Assembly: GCA_902521075.1 (NCBI GenBank)
Contig: CABYQM010000001.1
Span: 1 to 64,000 of the forward strand
DNA: 64,000 nt
Direction: 5' to 3'
Origin: an uncultured Pelagibacteraceae bacterium
GTDB taxonomy: Bacteria > Pseudomonadota > Alphaproteobacteria > Pelagibacterales > Pelagibacteraceae
Shown here: positions 41,301 to 53,337 of the stretch, piece after piece
Layout of the letters: every line of letters starts with the position of its first letter
How positions within the stretch are numbered: the first letter of the stretch is position 1
The notes under the pieces: model-generated
Seen by the model: the letters and a program-made list of their open reading frames with translations, nothing else
The model's database searches: none
Told to the model about the DNA's origin: nothing
Position numbers and translations under genes: made by a program

Positions 41301-42191
41301 TTAATTTGCAGGTAGAAGATTTTTTGATTTAGCAGAGTTAAGCATATGTTTTTGAAGTTTTTCAAATGCTTTATTTTCAATTTGTCTTATTCTTTCTCTA
41401 CTTATTTTAAATTTTTTACTTAAATCTTCTAGAGTTATTGGATCATCTGTTAATCTTCTTGAGTAAAGAATTTCTTTTTCTCTTTCATTTAAAATTTTAA
41501 TAGAATCTTGAAGAAGATCTTTTCGTTGCTCCATTTCTTCATTTTGAGCAAATTTAAGTTCTTGATCCATATCATTGTCTACAACCCAATCTTGCCATTC
41601 ATCACCGTCTTCTCCAATTGGTGCATTTAATGACTGCTCTTTTCCTGAAAGCCTTCTATTCATAGATACAACTTCTTGTTCACTAACATCTAATCTGTTT
41701 GCTATATCTTTTACGTGTTCATCACGTAAGTCACCTTCAGTTCTAGGTGCAATTTGATTTTTTAACTTCTTCAAGTTGAAAAAAAGCTTCTTCTGAGCTG
41801 TTGTGGTTCCAATTTTTACTAAGCTCCATGATCTTAGAATATATTCTTGAATAGAAGCTTTAATCCACCACATTGCATAAGTTGCGAGTCTAAAACCTTT
41901 TTCTGGTTCAAATTTTTTAACAGCTTGCATTAAACCTACGTTACCTTCTGAAATCATTTCATTAAGAGGCAAACCATAACCTTTGTACCCCATTGCTATT
42001 TTAGCAACTAGTCTAAGATGACTTGTAACGAGTTTTTCAGCTGATTTAACATTTCCTGTAGTTTGCCAGTTTTTAGCAAGCATATATTCTTCTTCAGCAT
42101 CTAGCATAGGAAATTTTTTTATCTGAGCTAGATACGCAGCTAAACCACCTTCATTTGAAAGAGTAGGCAAATTGTATGTATTATTACTCAT
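41301..42191 (-). CDS. rpoH: RNA polymerase sigma-32 factor
   Basis: LVTSHLRLVAKIAMGYKGYGLPLNEMISEGNVGLMQAVKKFEPEKGFRLATYAMWWIKASIQEYILRSWSLVKIGTT. Confidence 0.95.
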   Translation of the reverse strand: MSNNTYNLPTLSNEGGLAAYLAQIKKFPMLDAEEEYMLAKNWQTTGNVKSAEKLVTSHLRLVAKIAMGYKGYGLPLNEMISEGNVGLMQAVKKFEPEKGFRLATYAMWWIKASIQEYILRSWSLVKIGTTTAQKKLFFNLKKLKNQIAPRTEGDLRDEHVKDIANRLDVSEQEVVSMNRRLSGKEQSLNAPIGEDGDEWQDWVVDNDMDQELKFAQNEEMEQRKDLLQDSIKILNEREKEILYSRRLTDDPITLEDLSKKFKISRERIRQIENKAFEKLQKHMLNSAKSKNLLPAN

Positions 42192-42234
42192 AGGAAGTAT
42201 TTATGTAATAGAGAAATTTTTTTTTACAATCGTT

Positions 42235-43215
42235 TTATTTACTTAATTTTCTTAGTTTTTTTAAGATATCATTTAATTCGTTTGGGATATTTGATGAAAA
42301 TTCTAATCTTTCCCCTGTCCTTGGATGGTCAAAACCTAGCTGTTTTGCATGTAAAAATTGTCTCTCAAGATTGGAAATTTTATTATTAAGATCTTCATCA
42401 ATGTTTTTAAATTTTTTAAATTTTTTTTTATATTTTTTATCTCCAAGAATATTGTTACCTTTGTATGACATATGAACTCTTATTTGATGAGTTCTCCCAG
42501 TTTCTAATTTACATTGTATAAAACTAAAAGTTGGAACATTATCATTCTCAAAAAGCTCTAATGTTTCATAATGTGTAATTGCCTTTTTACCTTTGCTTGA
42601 TGATACTTCCATCATCTGTCTATTTTTCGAACTTCTGGTTATGAATGTTTCAATTGTTCCTTTTTGAGGCCTTAATTTTCCCCAAATTAAAGTTTGATAA
42701 ACTCTAGTTATAGAATGTTCAGAGAATTGAAGTGATAATTTTTCATGACTTGAGTTATTTTTTGCTACTACAATTAATCCAGAAGTATCTTTATCAATTC
42801 TATGAATTATACCAGGTCTCAGTTCATCTCCAATATCAGATAAATTTTTGCTATCATAATTCATTAAAGCATTAACTATCGTATTATCATAATTACCAGC
42901 ACCAGGATGCATTGAAATTCCAGATGGTTTGTCAATTACAATTAAATCTTCATCTTCGTGAATTATGTTTAATTTAAAATTATAAGGTTTTAAGCTTTGT
43001 TTCTTAGGTTCAACAATTTCAAGCTCAATTTTGTCATTTAATTTAGTTTTAATTGAAGGGTCTTGTATAATTTTCTCGTTAATTTTTAATTTACTATCTA
43101 ATATTAAATTTTTTACTCTAGTTCTGCTTAAACTCTTATCATGATTTGCTAATATTGTGTCTACTCTCTTGTTATTATCATCCTCTTTAATAATAAAATT
43201 GATGATATTTTTCAT
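42235..43215 (-). CDS. rluD: 23S rRNA pseudouridine synthase, RluD-type
   Basis: N-terminal S4-like domain, VIDKPSGISMHPGAGN, RPGIIHRIDKDTSGLIVVAKN, ETGRTHQIRVHMSYKGNNILGD. Confidence 0.93.
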   Translation of the reverse strand: MKNIINFIIKEDDNNKRVDTILANHDKSLSRTRVKNLILDSKLKINEKIIQDPSIKTKLNDKIELEIVEPKKQSLKPYNFKLNIIHEDEDLIVIDKPSGISMHPGAGNYDNTIVNALMNYDSKNLSDIGDELRPGIIHRIDKDTSGLIVVAKNNSSHEKLSLQFSEHSITRVYQTLIWGKLRPQKGTIETFITRSSKNRQMMEVSSSKGKKAITHYETLELFENDNVPTFSFIQCKLETGRTHQIRVHMSYKGNNILGDKKYKKKFKKFKNIDEDLNNKISNLERQFLHAKQLGFDHPRTGERLEFSSNIPNELNDILKKLRKLSK

Positions 43216-43238
43216 AAATTATTATATTAAATTATTAT

Positions 43239-43315
43239 GCGTTCGTAGCTCAACTGGATAGAGCGCCAGATTTCGGCTCTGGAGGTTCAGGGTTCGACTC
43301 CTTGCGGGCGCACCA
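43239..43315 (+). tRNA. tRNA-Arg (TCG)
   Basis: gcgttcgtagctcaactggatagagcgccagatttcggctctggaggttcagggttcgactccttgcgggcgcacca: full cloverleaf; anticodon stem ccaga/tctgg, loop tttcggc; encoded CCA. Confidence 0.93.
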
Positions 43316-44107
43316 TTATTCGCCCATATTAATAAGCGTTCCTTTATTTTTTGCGACATTGAAAGAATAATAGAATAATGCAATTGATAATACAAAGTAA
43401 ACTCCATTCCACATGAAAGCATAATAGATATTTTGAATATCTACAGTTTGATTAATCAAAATATTTCTTGCTTCTTCAAATATATATACCAATGGTAGTA
43501 GATAAGCTATCTTCTGGAAGACCTCTGGCAATATTTCAATTGGATAATAAATGCATCCAAATGGAGCTAGTAAAAACATTGTAGACCATGCTATATTTTC
43601 AAAAGAGGGTCCATATCTTAATAGACCAGCAGATACCAGGATGCCAAGTGTTATTCCAAATAAATATAGGCTCAAAAATAAAAAGAATAAAAATATTCCT
43701 AAATCTAAAATAGAAATACCAAATAATGGAGAAGTTAAAAGCACTGCTGGTATTAAACCTATAAGAGCTCTAATTAAAGCTGTAGCAACAAGTGAAGTTA
43801 ATATTTCACCAATTTTCATTGGCGCAATAAATAAATTTGTAAAGTTCCTACTCCAAATCTCTTCAAGAAATAGCATATTAAATCCAATACTTGTTCTGAA
43901 AAGAAAATCATAAAGGATCGCGCACGTTAATATAACTCCTACAGCATTATTATAATATGTTGTATGTGTTGCAAAAAAATTTGAGATAAATCCCCACAAA
44001 GTAATTTGAATAGTTGGCCAATAAACAAGATCTAAAACTCTTGGGAAAGATCTGGTAATTAAATAAAAATGTCTTAAAAAAAGACCATACATTCTAGTTA
44101 AGCTCAT
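43316..44107 (-). CDS. ABC-2 type transporter permease
   Basis: LVYWPTIQITLWGFISNF, LFLEEIWSRNFTNLFIAPMKIGEILTSLV; six-helix pattern; overlaps an ATPase gene. Confidence 0.88.
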   Translation of the reverse strand: MSLTRMYGLFLRHFYLITRSFPRVLDLVYWPTIQITLWGFISNFFATHTTYYNNAVGVILTCAILYDFLFRTSIGFNMLFLEEIWSRNFTNLFIAPMKIGEILTSLVATALIRALIGLIPAVLLTSPLFGISILDLGIFLFFLFLSLYLFGITLGILVSAGLLRYGPSFENIAWSTMFLLAPFGCIYYPIEILPEVFQKIAYLLPLVYIFEEARNILINQTVDIQNIYYAFMWNGVYFVLSIALFYYSFNVAKNKGTLINMGE

Positions 44108-44831
44108 TTTTACTCCTTGACAATTTTAAAAAAACTTCCTCAAGGTTTTTTCTACCGTGTTTGTTGATTAATTCTTCAGGATTTCCTTTATCGATAATAA
44201 TTCCGTCTTTCATCATAAGAATAGATTTACAAAGCCTAGTGACTTCATTCATATTATGAGAAGCAAGAAGTATAGATATTTTTTTTTCTTTTTTATAATC
44301 TTCCAAAAAAGATCTAACAAAATCACCTACTTCTGGATCTAATGATGCAGTTGGTTCATCTAATAGCAATACTTTTGGTTCATTGATTAATGCTTTTGCC
44401 AAACTAACTCTATTTTTTTGTCCAGATGATAATTCACCTGTAATGCTATTAAGTAATCCTCCCAATCTTAATTTTTCCGATAAAAATTCAATCCTCTCAT
44501 TAATATTATTTATTTTATATAATTTTCCATAAACTGTTAGATTTTGTTTAACTGTAAGTTTTTTTGGTAATTCAATATATGGAGATATAAAGTTTATTTG
44601 TTCCAAGATTTCAATTCTATTTCCCTCCAATTTTTTACCATTAATAAAAATTTCTCCACTAGTTGGTTTTAAAAGTCCCAATAACATACCAATGGTGGTT
44701 GTTTTGCCTGAGCCATTAGGACCTAATAGGCCTAAAATTTCGTCTTCTTTTATGTTAAAGCTTATACCTTTTACAGCCTCATTCTTTCCATAATTTTTTT
44801 TAATATTTTTTACTTCAACCAAATTTTTCAT
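44094..44831 (-). CDS. ABC transporter ATP-binding protein
   Basis: LLGPNGSGKTTTIGMLLGLL, LSSGQKNRVSLAKALINEPKVLLLDEPTASLDPEV. Confidence 0.95.
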   Translation of the reverse strand: MKNLVEVKNIKKNYGKNEAVKGISFNIKEDEILGLLGPNGSGKTTTIGMLLGLLKPTSGEIFINGKKLEGNRIEILEQINFISPYIELPKKLTVKQNLTVYGKLYKINNINERIEFLSEKLRLGGLLNSITGELSSGQKNRVSLAKALINEPKVLLLDEPTASLDPEVGDFVRSFLEDYKKEKKISILLASHNMNEVTRLCKSILMMKDGIIIDKGNPEELINKHGRKNLEEVFLKLSRSKNELN

Positions 44832-45763
44832 TTTTTTGATGCTCTAAGAAGTCTATCGTTAATCACTAATCCAAAGTTTCGGTTTGGTATTTTTTGTACA
44901 GCTATTTTTCTGTAACCTAACTTCTTAATTTTTCTTAATGTTTTATACAAATTTTTACTACTCTCCATTAGATTATTTGTCTTACTTAAATAAAAATAAT
45001 TCTTATTATTTTCTTTTTTCTTCTTGATTAGGATAAAAGCCTCATCTTTTTTTATTTTAATTGCGTTTAATCTAATGGGTATACCTGGTGAATAATGAAC
45101 CCTCCCTCTTCCTGGAGAATTTATATTGTTCTTACCATGCAATTTAGTTTTTAAATTTATTTTTAATTTTTTTTTTAATATAGAAATATCTAAACCGCCC
45201 AATCTTAAAATTTGGGGTTTTTTTACTAAACTTATTATCGTAGATTCGACCCCAACTTTTGATCTTCCACCTTCTAGAATAAATTTAATTTTTTCTCCAA
45301 ATTCATCATATACATCATCTTTTGTCACTGGACTTATCCCTTCAGAAATATTTGCGCTTGGTGCTGCCAAAGGATATTTTAAAGATTTTAATAATATTCT
45401 AGCGGTTCGGTGACTTGGAAATCTTACACCTAATGTTTTTTTGTTATTAGTAACGTTTTTTGAAATTTTGCTTTCATTTTTAAGTTTTAATATAAAGGTA
45501 ATTGGTCCAGGGCATAATGAATTATAAAGTTTATAAAACAAAGTATTTGTCTCACAATCTTTTTCCAAATCTTTAATATCATAATAATGAACTATCAAGG
45601 GGTTATTAGAAGGCCTTCCTTTTAATTTAAATATTTTTTTAGTGCCTTTATCAGAATAGGCATTAGCAGCTAATCCATAGACAGTTTCTGTAGGTATTCC
45701 AATACATTCGTTATTATTTAAATATTTTAATGCTTTTTTAATATTTGAATCATTAATTTTCAT
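44828..45763 (-). CDS. L-threonylcarbamoyladenylate synthase (Sua5-type)
   Basis: GIPTETVYGLAANAYSDKGTKKIFKLKGRPSNNPLIVH, GVRFPSH, LAAPSANISEGISPV; C-terminal extension. Confidence 0.94.
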   Translation of the reverse strand: MKINDSNIKKALKYLNNNECIGIPTETVYGLAANAYSDKGTKKIFKLKGRPSNNPLIVHYYDIKDLEKDCETNTLFYKLYNSLCPGPITFILKLKNESKISKNVTNNKKTLGVRFPSHRTARILLKSLKYPLAAPSANISEGISPVTKDDVYDEFGEKIKFILEGGRSKVGVESTIISLVKKPQILRLGGLDISILKKKLKINLKTKLHGKNNINSPGRGRVHYSPGIPIRLNAIKIKKDEAFILIKKKKENNKNYFYLSKTNNLMESSKNLYKTLRKIKKLGYRKIAVQKIPNRNFGLVINDRLLRASKK

Positions 45764-45783
45764 ATAATATTACAAACTATTAT

Positions 45784-46038
45784 ATGAATGAAAAAATTTT
45801 GCCAGATGATATTGAATTAAAATCTTTGAGTGAACTCACAGATATAGCAGATCGTTTAATTCAAAAACTAGAAAATAAAAAAAATTTGGAAGAATCCATT
45901 GAAGATTATCAATATTTAATGAAGTTAAACAATATAATAGAAAAAAAATTTCAAAAGGACTCAAAAAATATATCTGAAAGTACCAAGCTAAAAATAGAAG
46001 AATTAACCTCAAAAAAAAATGAAAAAAAAATTAGTTAA
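45784..46038 (+). CDS. xseB: exodeoxyribonuclease VII small subunit
   Basis: 84 aa with SLEESIEDY-like motif (NLEESIEDYQYLMKLNNIIEKKFQK); upstream of ispA-dxs, the usual location. Confidence 0.75.
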   Translation: MNEKILPDDIELKSLSELTDIADRLIQKLENKKNLEESIEDYQYLMKLNNIIEKKFQKDSKNISESTKLKIEELTSKKNEKKIS

Positions 46039-46888
46039 AACTGTTAATGAAGTAAATAAATTTTTAAAAAATTACTTAGCAAAACAAAAAAAAACAGATC
46101 TAATTATACCTATTAAGTATGGTTTATTTCCTGGAGGAAAAAAAATAAGATCTAAGCTTATTTTTGATGTTGGAAAAATTTTTAATGTAGAAAAAAAATA
46201 TCTTTTATATTTAAGTTCAGCCGTTGAATGTATACACGCTTATTCACTAATACATGACGATTTACCGTGTATGGATGATGATGATATTAGAAGAGGTAAA
46301 CTAACTACTCATAAAAAATTTGGAGAATCAACAGCTGTTTTAGCTGGAAACTCCCTTTTGACATTAGCTTTTGAAATTTTATCTGATCCAAAGTTTAATA
46401 TAAATAACAATAAAAAAGTATCCCTAATAAATTTAATATCTCAATCATCAGGTCACCAAGGAATAGCTGGAGGTCAATTTTTGGATTTAAATTATGAAAG
46501 AAAAAAAGTTTCTAAACAAAAAGTTATAGATATGGAGATTAAAAAGACTGGAAAATTATTTTCTTTTAGCTGTTTGGCTCCAGTTATTTTGACAAATAAA
46601 AAAGATCAAATAAAAAAATTCTCAATTATTGGTGAAAAAATTGGTTTACTTTTTCAAATTGCAGATGATTTAATTGATTATAGCAGTACATCAAAAACTG
46701 CAGGAAAAAAAACAAATAAAGATTCAAAAAGGGGAAAAGCAACATTAATAAGTTTACTAGGATATAAAAATGCTATTAAATATGCCTCTAAACTAAAAAA
46801 AGAAATATTTAATAGTTTAGTTAGCTATGGAAATAATGCTAGTGATTTAAAAGAGACAATTGAATTTATATTAAGTAGAAATAAATAA
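46019..46888 (+). CDS. ispA: polyprenyl (farnesyl-type) diphosphate synthase
   Basis: YSLIHDDLPCMDDDDIRRGKLTTHKKFGE, GLLFQIADDLIDY. Confidence 0.93.
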   Translation: MKKKLVKTVNEVNKFLKNYLAKQKKTDLIIPIKYGLFPGGKKIRSKLIFDVGKIFNVEKKYLLYLSSAVECIHAYSLIHDDLPCMDDDDIRRGKLTTHKKFGESTAVLAGNSLLTLAFEILSDPKFNINNNKKVSLINLISQSSGHQGIAGGQFLDLNYERKKVSKQKVIDMEIKKTGKLFSFSCLAPVILTNKKDQIKKFSIIGEKIGLLFQIADDLIDYSSTSKTAGKKTNKDSKRGKATLISLLGYKNAIKYASKLKKEIFNSLVSYGNNASDLKETIEFILSRNK

Positions 46889-48799
46889 ATGCAAAATTAC
46901 AAATATTTAAATAATATTAATTTTCCTTCAGATATAAAAAAACTCAACAATGAAGAATTAAAAGTTCTATCAGAAGAAGTAAGAAGCGAAATGATTGATG
47001 CTGTTTCAAAAACAGGTGGTCATCTAGGTGCAGGTTTAGGTGTTGTAGAATTGACAGTTGCACTTCATCATGTTTTTGACACACCTAAGGACAAATTGAT
47101 ATGGGATGTTGGTCATCAATCATACCCTCATAAAATTTTAACAGGAAGAAAAGATAAAATACGAACTTTACGACAAGGAAGTGGATTATCTGGTTTTACA
47201 AAGCGATCGGAAAGTGAATTTGATCCTTTTGGTGCAGCTCATAGTTCCACTTCTATTTCTGCTGGACTTGGTATTGCGACAGCAAATAAATTATCAAATA
47301 AATCAGATCAGGTTATAGCAGTTATTGGTGACGGTGCCATGAGCGCAGGAATGGCATATGAAGCTATGAATAATGCTGGAGACTCAAAAACGAAAATGAT
47401 CGTAATTTTGAATGACAATGATATGTCAATTGCAAAACCAGTTGGCGCAATGAAATCTTATCTTGCTAAAATTTTTTCAGGTAAGATTTATTTTAGTTTC
47501 AGAGAAACAGTTAAAATGATTATTTCATCATTTTCAAAAAGATTTAGCAAAAAGGCTGGAAAGGCTGAAGATTTTTTGAGATCGGCTGTCACAGGTGGTA
47601 CATTATTTAATTCATTAGGTTTTTATTATGTTGGTCCAATTGATGGTCATGATTTAGATGTACTATTGCCAATTTTAAAAAATGCAAAAGAAAGCAATCA
47701 TAATGGTCCAATACTAATTCATATAAAAACTCAAAAAGGTAAAGGATATAGTTTTGCTGAAAAATCTGATGATAAGTATCATGGAGTTACAAAATTTAAT
47801 GTTCAAACTGGAGTTCAACAAAAATCAACAACTAAAGCTCCAGCTTTTACAAAGGTATTTGCGAACACATTAATTGAGCACGCTAAGAAAGACAGTAAAA
47901 TTGTTGGAATTACTGCAGCTATGCCATCTGGAACAGGAATGGACGCATTTAGTAAAGTTTTCCCGGATAGAACTTTTGATGTTGGAATTGCAGAACAACA
48001 TGCCGTTACTTTTGCTGCAGGTTTAGCAACAGAGGGTTTTAAGCCTTATGCAGCAATTTATTCAACATTTTTACAAAGAGCTTATGATCAGGTAGTTCAT
48101 GACGTTGCAATTCAAAGTTTACCAGTAAGATTTGCAATAGATAGAGCTGGTTTAGTCGGCGCTGATGGAGCCACTCATGCAGGTTCTTTCGATATTACAT
48201 ATTTATCAACTTTACCTAATTTTATTGTTATGGCAGCAAGTGATGAAGCAGAATTGGTAAGAATGGTCAATACGTCAGTAGATATTAATAACCAACCAAG
48301 TGCATTTAGATATCCAAGAGGAAATGGAGCAGGTTTAGAATTACCTGATATAAACGAAACAATAGATATTGGAAAAGGTAGAGTTATAAAAGAAGGAAAG
48401 AAAGTTGCCTTAGTAAGTTTTGGAAACAGATTAAAAGAATGTCTATTGGCTGAAGAAGGTTTAAAAAAAATGGGAATTAATCCAACAATTGTAGATGCTA
48501 GATTTGCAAAACCTCTGGATGAAAATCTGATTTGGCAAGTTGCAACAAATCATGAAGTGCTAATTACGTTGGAAGAAGGCTCTATAGGAGGTTTCGGAGC
48601 CCATGTAAATCATTTCTTAAATGAAAAGAATTTATTAGATAATAATATAAAATTTAGATCAATGATTTTGCCAGATAAATTTTTAGACCAAGATAAACCA
48701 GAAGAAATGTATAAAGAAGCTGGTCTAGATGCTAAATCTATTGAAGCGAAGGTTTTAGAAACTTTAAATTCTAAAGTTGTAATCAAAAAAACTAATTAA
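46889..48799 (+). CDS. dxs: 1-deoxy-D-xylulose-5-phosphate synthase
   Basis: [66 protein letters not shown]. Confidence 0.97.
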   Translation: MQNYKYLNNINFPSDIKKLNNEELKVLSEEVRSEMIDAVSKTGGHLGAGLGVVELTVALHHVFDTPKDKLIWDVGHQSYPHKILTGRKDKIRTLRQGSGLSGFTKRSESEFDPFGAAHSSTSISAGLGIATANKLSNKSDQVIAVIGDGAMSAGMAYEAMNNAGDSKTKMIVILNDNDMSIAKPVGAMKSYLAKIFSGKIYFSFRETVKMIISSFSKRFSKKAGKAEDFLRSAVTGGTLFNSLGFYYVGPIDGHDLDVLLPILKNAKESNHNGPILIHIKTQKGKGYSFAEKSDDKYHGVTKFNVQTGVQQKSTTKAPAFTKVFANTLIEHAKKDSKIVGITAAMPSGTGMDAFSKVFPDRTFDVGIAEQHAVTFAAGLATEGFKPYAAIYSTFLQRAYDQVVHDVAIQSLPVRFAIDRAGLVGADGATHAGSFDITYLSTLPNFIVMAASDEAELVRMVNTSVDINNQPSAFRYPRGNGAGLELPDINETIDIGKGRVIKEGKKVALVSFGNRLKECLLAEEGLKKMGINPTIVDARFAKPLDENLIWQVATNHEVLITLEEGSIGGFGAHVNHFLNEKNLLDNNIKFRSMILPDKFLDQDKPEEMYKEAGLDAKSIEAKVLETLNSKVVIKKTN

Positions 48800-49881
48800 T
48801 TGCCACATTGAGCTTTATTCATTAAGTAGTGATCAAGAATTACACAATGCATCATTGCTTCGCCAATAGGTACTGCTCTAATACCTACACATGGATCATG
48901 TCTGCCTGTGACTGAAATTGAAGTATTTTTTCCAAATTTATTAATTGTTTTTCTTTGAGAAAGAATTGATGAAGTTGGTTTTACTGCAAAAGAAACTATT
49001 ATTTCTTGACCACTAGAAATACCTCCAAGAATTCCTCCAGCATTATTCGATTTAAATTTTGTTTTCTTTCCTGTTTGAGACATTTCATCAGAATTTTGTT
49101 CACCAGAAAGTTGAGCAGAGTTCATTCCTGATCCTATATTTACACCTTTTACGGCATTAATACTCATCATGGCAGATGCCAAATCCATATCTAATTTTGA
49201 ATAAATTGGAGCTCCTAATCCGACAGGAACACCTCTTGCTCTTACTTCAATAATAGCCCCACATGATGAGCCAGCTTTTCTTATACCAAGTAAATATTTT
49301 TCCCATAATTTTAAAACTGTTTTATCAGGACAAAATAAAGGGTTTTTTGTGATGAAACTGTCATTCCATTTTTCTGTGTCACATCCTAGTATTCCTAATT
49401 GTGTTACGGCTCCAATTACACTGTACTTTTTCCCAATAATATTTTGCAAAACTTGTTTTGCTATTGCTCCTGCTGCTACTCTTGAAGCAGTCTCTCTAGC
49501 TGACTGTCTGCCTCCACCTCTATAATCTCTAATTCCATACTTTTTAAAATATGTATAATCAGCATGACCAGGTCTAAATTTATCTTTAATATTTTTATAA
49601 TCCCTAGAACGCATATCTTTATTGAAGATAATCATTGAGATAGGTGTACCAGTTGTTTTGCCTTCAAATATTCCTGATAAAATTTCTACTTTATCATCCT
49701 CTTTTCTTTGAGTTGTGAATTTAGACTGACCAGGCTTTCTTTTATTTAATTCTAACTGAATGTCTTTGATATTAAGCTTAATATTTGGAGGACATCCATC
49801 AACAACACACCCTATTGCTGGACCATGAGACTCACCCCATGTAGTAAATCGAAAAAATTTTCCAAATGTATTAAAAGACAT
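48796..49881 (-). CDS. aroC: chorismate synthase
   Basis: [63 protein letters not shown]. Confidence 0.97.
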   Translation of the reverse strand: MSFNTFGKFFRFTTWGESHGPAIGCVVDGCPPNIKLNIKDIQLELNKRKPGQSKFTTQRKEDDKVEILSGIFEGKTTGTPISMIIFNKDMRSRDYKNIKDKFRPGHADYTYFKKYGIRDYRGGGRQSARETASRVAAGAIAKQVLQNIIGKKYSVIGAVTQLGILGCDTEKWNDSFITKNPLFCPDKTVLKLWEKYLLGIRKAGSSCGAIIEVRARGVPVGLGAPIYSKLDMDLASAMMSINAVKGVNIGSGMNSAQLSGEQNSDEMSQTGKKTKFKSNNAGGILGGISSGQEIIVSFAVKPTSSILSQRKTINKFGKNTSISVTGRHDPCVGIRAVPIGEAMMHCVILDHYLMNKAQCGN

Positions 49882-49913
49882 TATATTATTATATAAATTA
49901 TTTTGGTTAAATT

Positions 49914-50537
49914 ATGAACGAAAAAAATTCTTTAGGATTAGATAAATGCTTTCTTGAACTTGATAATCCAATATTATTATTCACTGAATGGTATAAAGAG
50001 GCAAAGAAAACTGAAATTAATGATCCAAATGCATTAGCTCTAGGCACTATTGACAAAAGAGGTTATCCAAATGTAAGAATGGTATTGCTCAAAGACTATG
50101 GAGAAAATGGATTTGTCTTTTACACTAACTTTAATAGTAATAAAGGAAACTCTATAAAGCAGAATCCAAACATTTCAATGTGCTTTCATTGGAAAAGTTT
50201 ACTCAGACAAATCCGTATTGTTGGTACAGCTGAAAAAGTTTCAGATGACGAAGCGGATAGTTATTATAATTCCAGAAGTTATGGAAGTAGAATTGGTGCT
50301 TGGGCCTCAAATCAAAGTTCAATTTTAAAAGATAGAGAAGAACTAAACCAATCAATAAAAAAATTTAAAGATCTCTATAAAGATGAAAATAATGTTCCAA
50401 GGCCTAATCATTGGTCAGGCTGGAGGTTAAAACACCACGAAATTGAATTTTGGTTAGATGGTGAAAATAGAATTCACGAAAGATTAAAATATATTAAAGA
50501 AGATAATGCTTGGAAAAAAATTCTCTTATCACCTTAA
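49914..50537 (+). CDS. pdxH: pyridoxamine 5'-phosphate oxidase
   Basis: NVRMVLLKDYGENGFVFYTNFNSNKG, HWSGWRLKHHEIEFWLDGENRIHERLKY. Confidence 0.95.
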   Translation: MNEKNSLGLDKCFLELDNPILLFTEWYKEAKKTEINDPNALALGTIDKRGYPNVRMVLLKDYGENGFVFYTNFNSNKGNSIKQNPNISMCFHWKSLLRQIRIVGTAEKVSDDEADSYYNSRSYGSRIGAWASNQSSILKDREELNQSIKKFKDLYKDENNVPRPNHWSGWRLKHHEIEFWLDGENRIHERLKYIKEDNAWKKILLSP

Positions 50538-51547
50538 AATTTTCTATTAATACTAAAAGCAGTTAAATTTTTAAGTATATTTTTTTCTTCACAATCTTGA
50601 AATATACTTAATGAATTTGATGCTAAACTTATATAGTGTTCTGCTTTTTTGTAACACTCATTAATTATATTATATTTTTTTACTAACTTAAGCACATAGT
50701 CAAATTGTTCTTTAGATCTAATATTTTGTTCAAATATTTTTTTTAAAACTAATTTTTCATCTGAAGATAATTTTTGATTTAATAGAATAATTGGGAGAGT
50801 TACCTTGCCCTCAAAGAAATCTTTCCCTATCTCTTTACCAAACATTTTTAATTCTGAGTTATAGTCAAGTGTGTCATCTGCAATCTGAAATGTTAATCCA
50901 AGGTTCTTTCCATAGAATTCCAGTGCATCTTTAAATTTATTGCCTTTATCGGTAATTATCGATCCAACTTTTGAAGATGCCGAAAATAAAGCTGCAGTTT
51001 TAGAAGAAATTATATTCAAATATGTTTCCTCTAACATTTCAGAGTCACCTTTATGTTGTAACTGCAAAACTTCTCCTTGAGCAATAGTTGATGATGTAGA
51101 AGATAAAAGTTTTAATACTTCAATACTTCCATCCTCAACCATCATTTCAAAACATCTACTTAATAAATAGTCTCCAACAAGAATTGATGACTGATTTCCC
51201 CAAATTTTATTTGTGGTTTTTTTGCCTCTTCTTAAATCTGCGCTGTCAATTACATCATCATGCATAAGAGTTGCAGCGTGTATAAGTTCAACACATGCAG
51301 CTAGGTTCACATCTCTACTACCTTTTGTATATCCACACAATTTAGCACACTCCAGAGTAAGCAATGCTCTTAATCTTTTACCTCCACTAGTCATGTGGTA
51401 AGCTGTCATTTCTTTAACAAGCTCAACTTTACTATCTAATTTATAAGAAATTTTATCTTCAACTAAACTTAGTTTTTCATCAACAGAATTTACTAAATCT
51501 GTATATGCATTAGTTATTTGCTTTTTTAATTGAACTACTGAACCCAT
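50534..51547 (-). CDS. ispB: octaprenyl/polyprenyl diphosphate synthase
   Basis: GGKRLRALLTLECAKL, ELIHAATLMHDDVIDSADLRRGKKTTNKIWGN, GLTFQIADDTLDY. Confidence 0.92.
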   Translation of the reverse strand: MGSVVQLKKQITNAYTDLVNSVDEKLSLVEDKISYKLDSKVELVKEMTAYHMTSGGKRLRALLTLECAKLCGYTKGSRDVNLAACVELIHAATLMHDDVIDSADLRRGKKTTNKIWGNQSSILVGDYLLSRCFEMMVEDGSIEVLKLLSSTSSTIAQGEVLQLQHKGDSEMLEETYLNIISSKTAALFSASSKVGSIITDKGNKFKDALEFYGKNLGLTFQIADDTLDYNSELKMFGKEIGKDFFEGKVTLPIILLNQKLSSDEKLVLKKIFEQNIRSKEQFDYVLKLVKKYNIINECYKKAEHYISLASNSLSIFQDCEEKNILKNLTAFSINRKF

Positions 51548-51655
51548 AAATTCAAAATATTACATTAAGTTTATTAATATACTTATCAATTGACGCACCT
51601 ATTTCTTCAACTATAAGTAGCTTTATAATTAAGTAAAATTTTTATAATCATTTGT

Positions 51656-52462
51656 ATGTTTTCATTTTTTAAAAAAAAAAAAATTGTTAGTCATTTAAGA
51701 CTTACCGGCGTCATTGGAAATGTTGGAAAGTTTAAACAAGGAATAGAATATTCCTCTCAAGAAGAAATGATAAAAAAAGCTTTTTCAGTAAAAAAAGCAG
51801 AGGCTGTTGCAATTTCAATTAATTCACCGGGTGGTTCACCCGTTCAATCACATCTAATATATAAATTTATTAGAGAACAATCCAAGAAAAACAAAAAAAA
51901 AGTAATAGTTTTTGCTGAAGATGTTGCTGCATCTGGAGGCTATCTAATTGCATGCGCAGGTGATGAAATTTATGCTAATGCAAGTTCTATAATCGGATCA
52001 ATAGGAGTGATTTATTCTTCTTTTGGTTTTAAAGATTTAATTCAAAAAATTGGGGTTCAAAGAAGGGTTTATACAGCCGGAAAAAATAAAAGTACTCTAG
52101 ATCCATTTTTAGACGAGAAAGAAGAGGACATTCAAAGATTAAAAAATATTCAACTGGAACTTCACCAAGAATTTATTAATGTTGTAGAGGAAAGTAGATC
52201 AACAAAACTAAACAAAGCTGATGTTGAACTTTTTTCTGGAGAATTTTGGTCTGGCAAAACATCCTTAAAACTTGGTTTAATAGATGGAATAGGGAATGCA
52301 GAACAGATATTGAGAGAAAAATTTGGTGAAGATGTTGAAATTAAAAAATTTGAAAAGTCTAAAGGATGGCTTGCCAAAAAACTTTCGTCTTCAGAAGACC
52401 ATGCGGATAAATTGATAAGTGTTTTAGAAGAAAGATCTATTTGGCAAAAATATGGTTTCTAA
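51656..52462 (+). CDS. S49 family peptidase (SppA-like)
   Basis: [60 protein letters not shown]. Confidence 0.93.
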   Translation: MFSFFKKKKIVSHLRLTGVIGNVGKFKQGIEYSSQEEMIKKAFSVKKAEAVAISINSPGGSPVQSHLIYKFIREQSKKNKKKVIVFAEDVAASGGYLIACAGDEIYANASSIIGSIGVIYSSFGFKDLIQKIGVQRRVYTAGKNKSTLDPFLDEKEEDIQRLKNIQLELHQEFINVVEESRSTKLNKADVELFSGEFWSGKTSLKLGLIDGIGNAEQILREKFGEDVEIKKFEKSKGWLAKKLSSSEDHADKLISVLEERSIWQKYGF

Positions 52463-53336
52463 AAAAAAAACAAAAAATTCAAAATCATTTATCTCTTTTC
52501 AGGATACAATTTTAAATCTTCAAAAGTTCTGGTCAAAAAAAGGTTGTGTCATTTTACAACCTTATGATTTAGAAGTTGGAGCAGGAACATTTCACCCAGC
52601 AACAACTCTAAGATCATTAGGTTCTAAACCATGGAAAACAGCTTATGTTCAACCATCAAGAAGACCAACAGATGGAAGATATGGAGAAAATCCTAATCGT
52701 TTACAACACTACTATCAATTTCAAGTTTTAATAAAACCTTCACCAAAAGATATTAAAAAAATGTATCTTAATAGCCTTTCATCAGTAGGTATTAAATACG
52801 AAGAGCACGATATCAGATTTGTAGAGGATGATTGGGAAAGTCCAACCTTAGGTGCTGCTGGTCTTGGATGGGAAGTATGGTGTGATGGTATGGAAGTTAC
52901 TCAATTTACTTATTTTCAACAAATGGCAGGGATGGAATGCAATCCAATATCTGTTGAAATTACTTATGGTTTAGAGAGATTATGTATGTTTATTCAAGGT
53001 AAAAAAAATGTTTTTGATTTAATTTGGAATGATGAAGGAGTGTTATACAAAGATGTTTTTCATCAAGCTGAAAAAGAATTTTCAGCCTATAATTTTGAGT
53101 ATGCAAACACAGATAAATTATTTAAAATTTTTGATATGCTCGAAGAAGAAGCAAAATCATTAATTGAAAAGAAAATTTCTCTTCCAGCATATGATCAATG
53201 TTTAAAATCAAGTCATGTGTTCAACATTTTAGATGCTAGAGGAGTTATAAGTGTTGCTCAAAGAGCAGAATATATCGCAAGGATAAGAGATTTAACAAGA
53301 GAAATTGGAAAAATTTGGGTAGAAACACAAAATTAA
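52452..53336 (+). CDS. glyQ: glycyl-tRNA synthetase alpha subunit
   Basis: [69 protein letters not shown]. Confidence 0.97.
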   Translation: MVSKKKTKNSKSFISFQDTILNLQKFWSKKGCVILQPYDLEVGAGTFHPATTLRSLGSKPWKTAYVQPSRRPTDGRYGENPNRLQHYYQFQVLIKPSPKDIKKMYLNSLSSVGIKYEEHDIRFVEDDWESPTLGAAGLGWEVWCDGMEVTQFTYFQQMAGMECNPISVEITYGLERLCMFIQGKKNVFDLIWNDEGVLYKDVFHQAEKEFSAYNFEYANTDKLFKIFDMLEEEAKSLIEKKISLPAYDQCLKSSHVFNILDARGVISVAQRAEYIARIRDLTREIGKIWVETQN

Positions 53337-53337
53337 A

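Noticed and set aside
43222-43422. 66-aa minus-strand ORF (…GAPARSRTLNLQSRNLALYPVELRT…)
   Set aside because: Translation of the antisense of tRNA-Arg (43239-43315), a common spurious ORF; also overlaps the ABC permease end.
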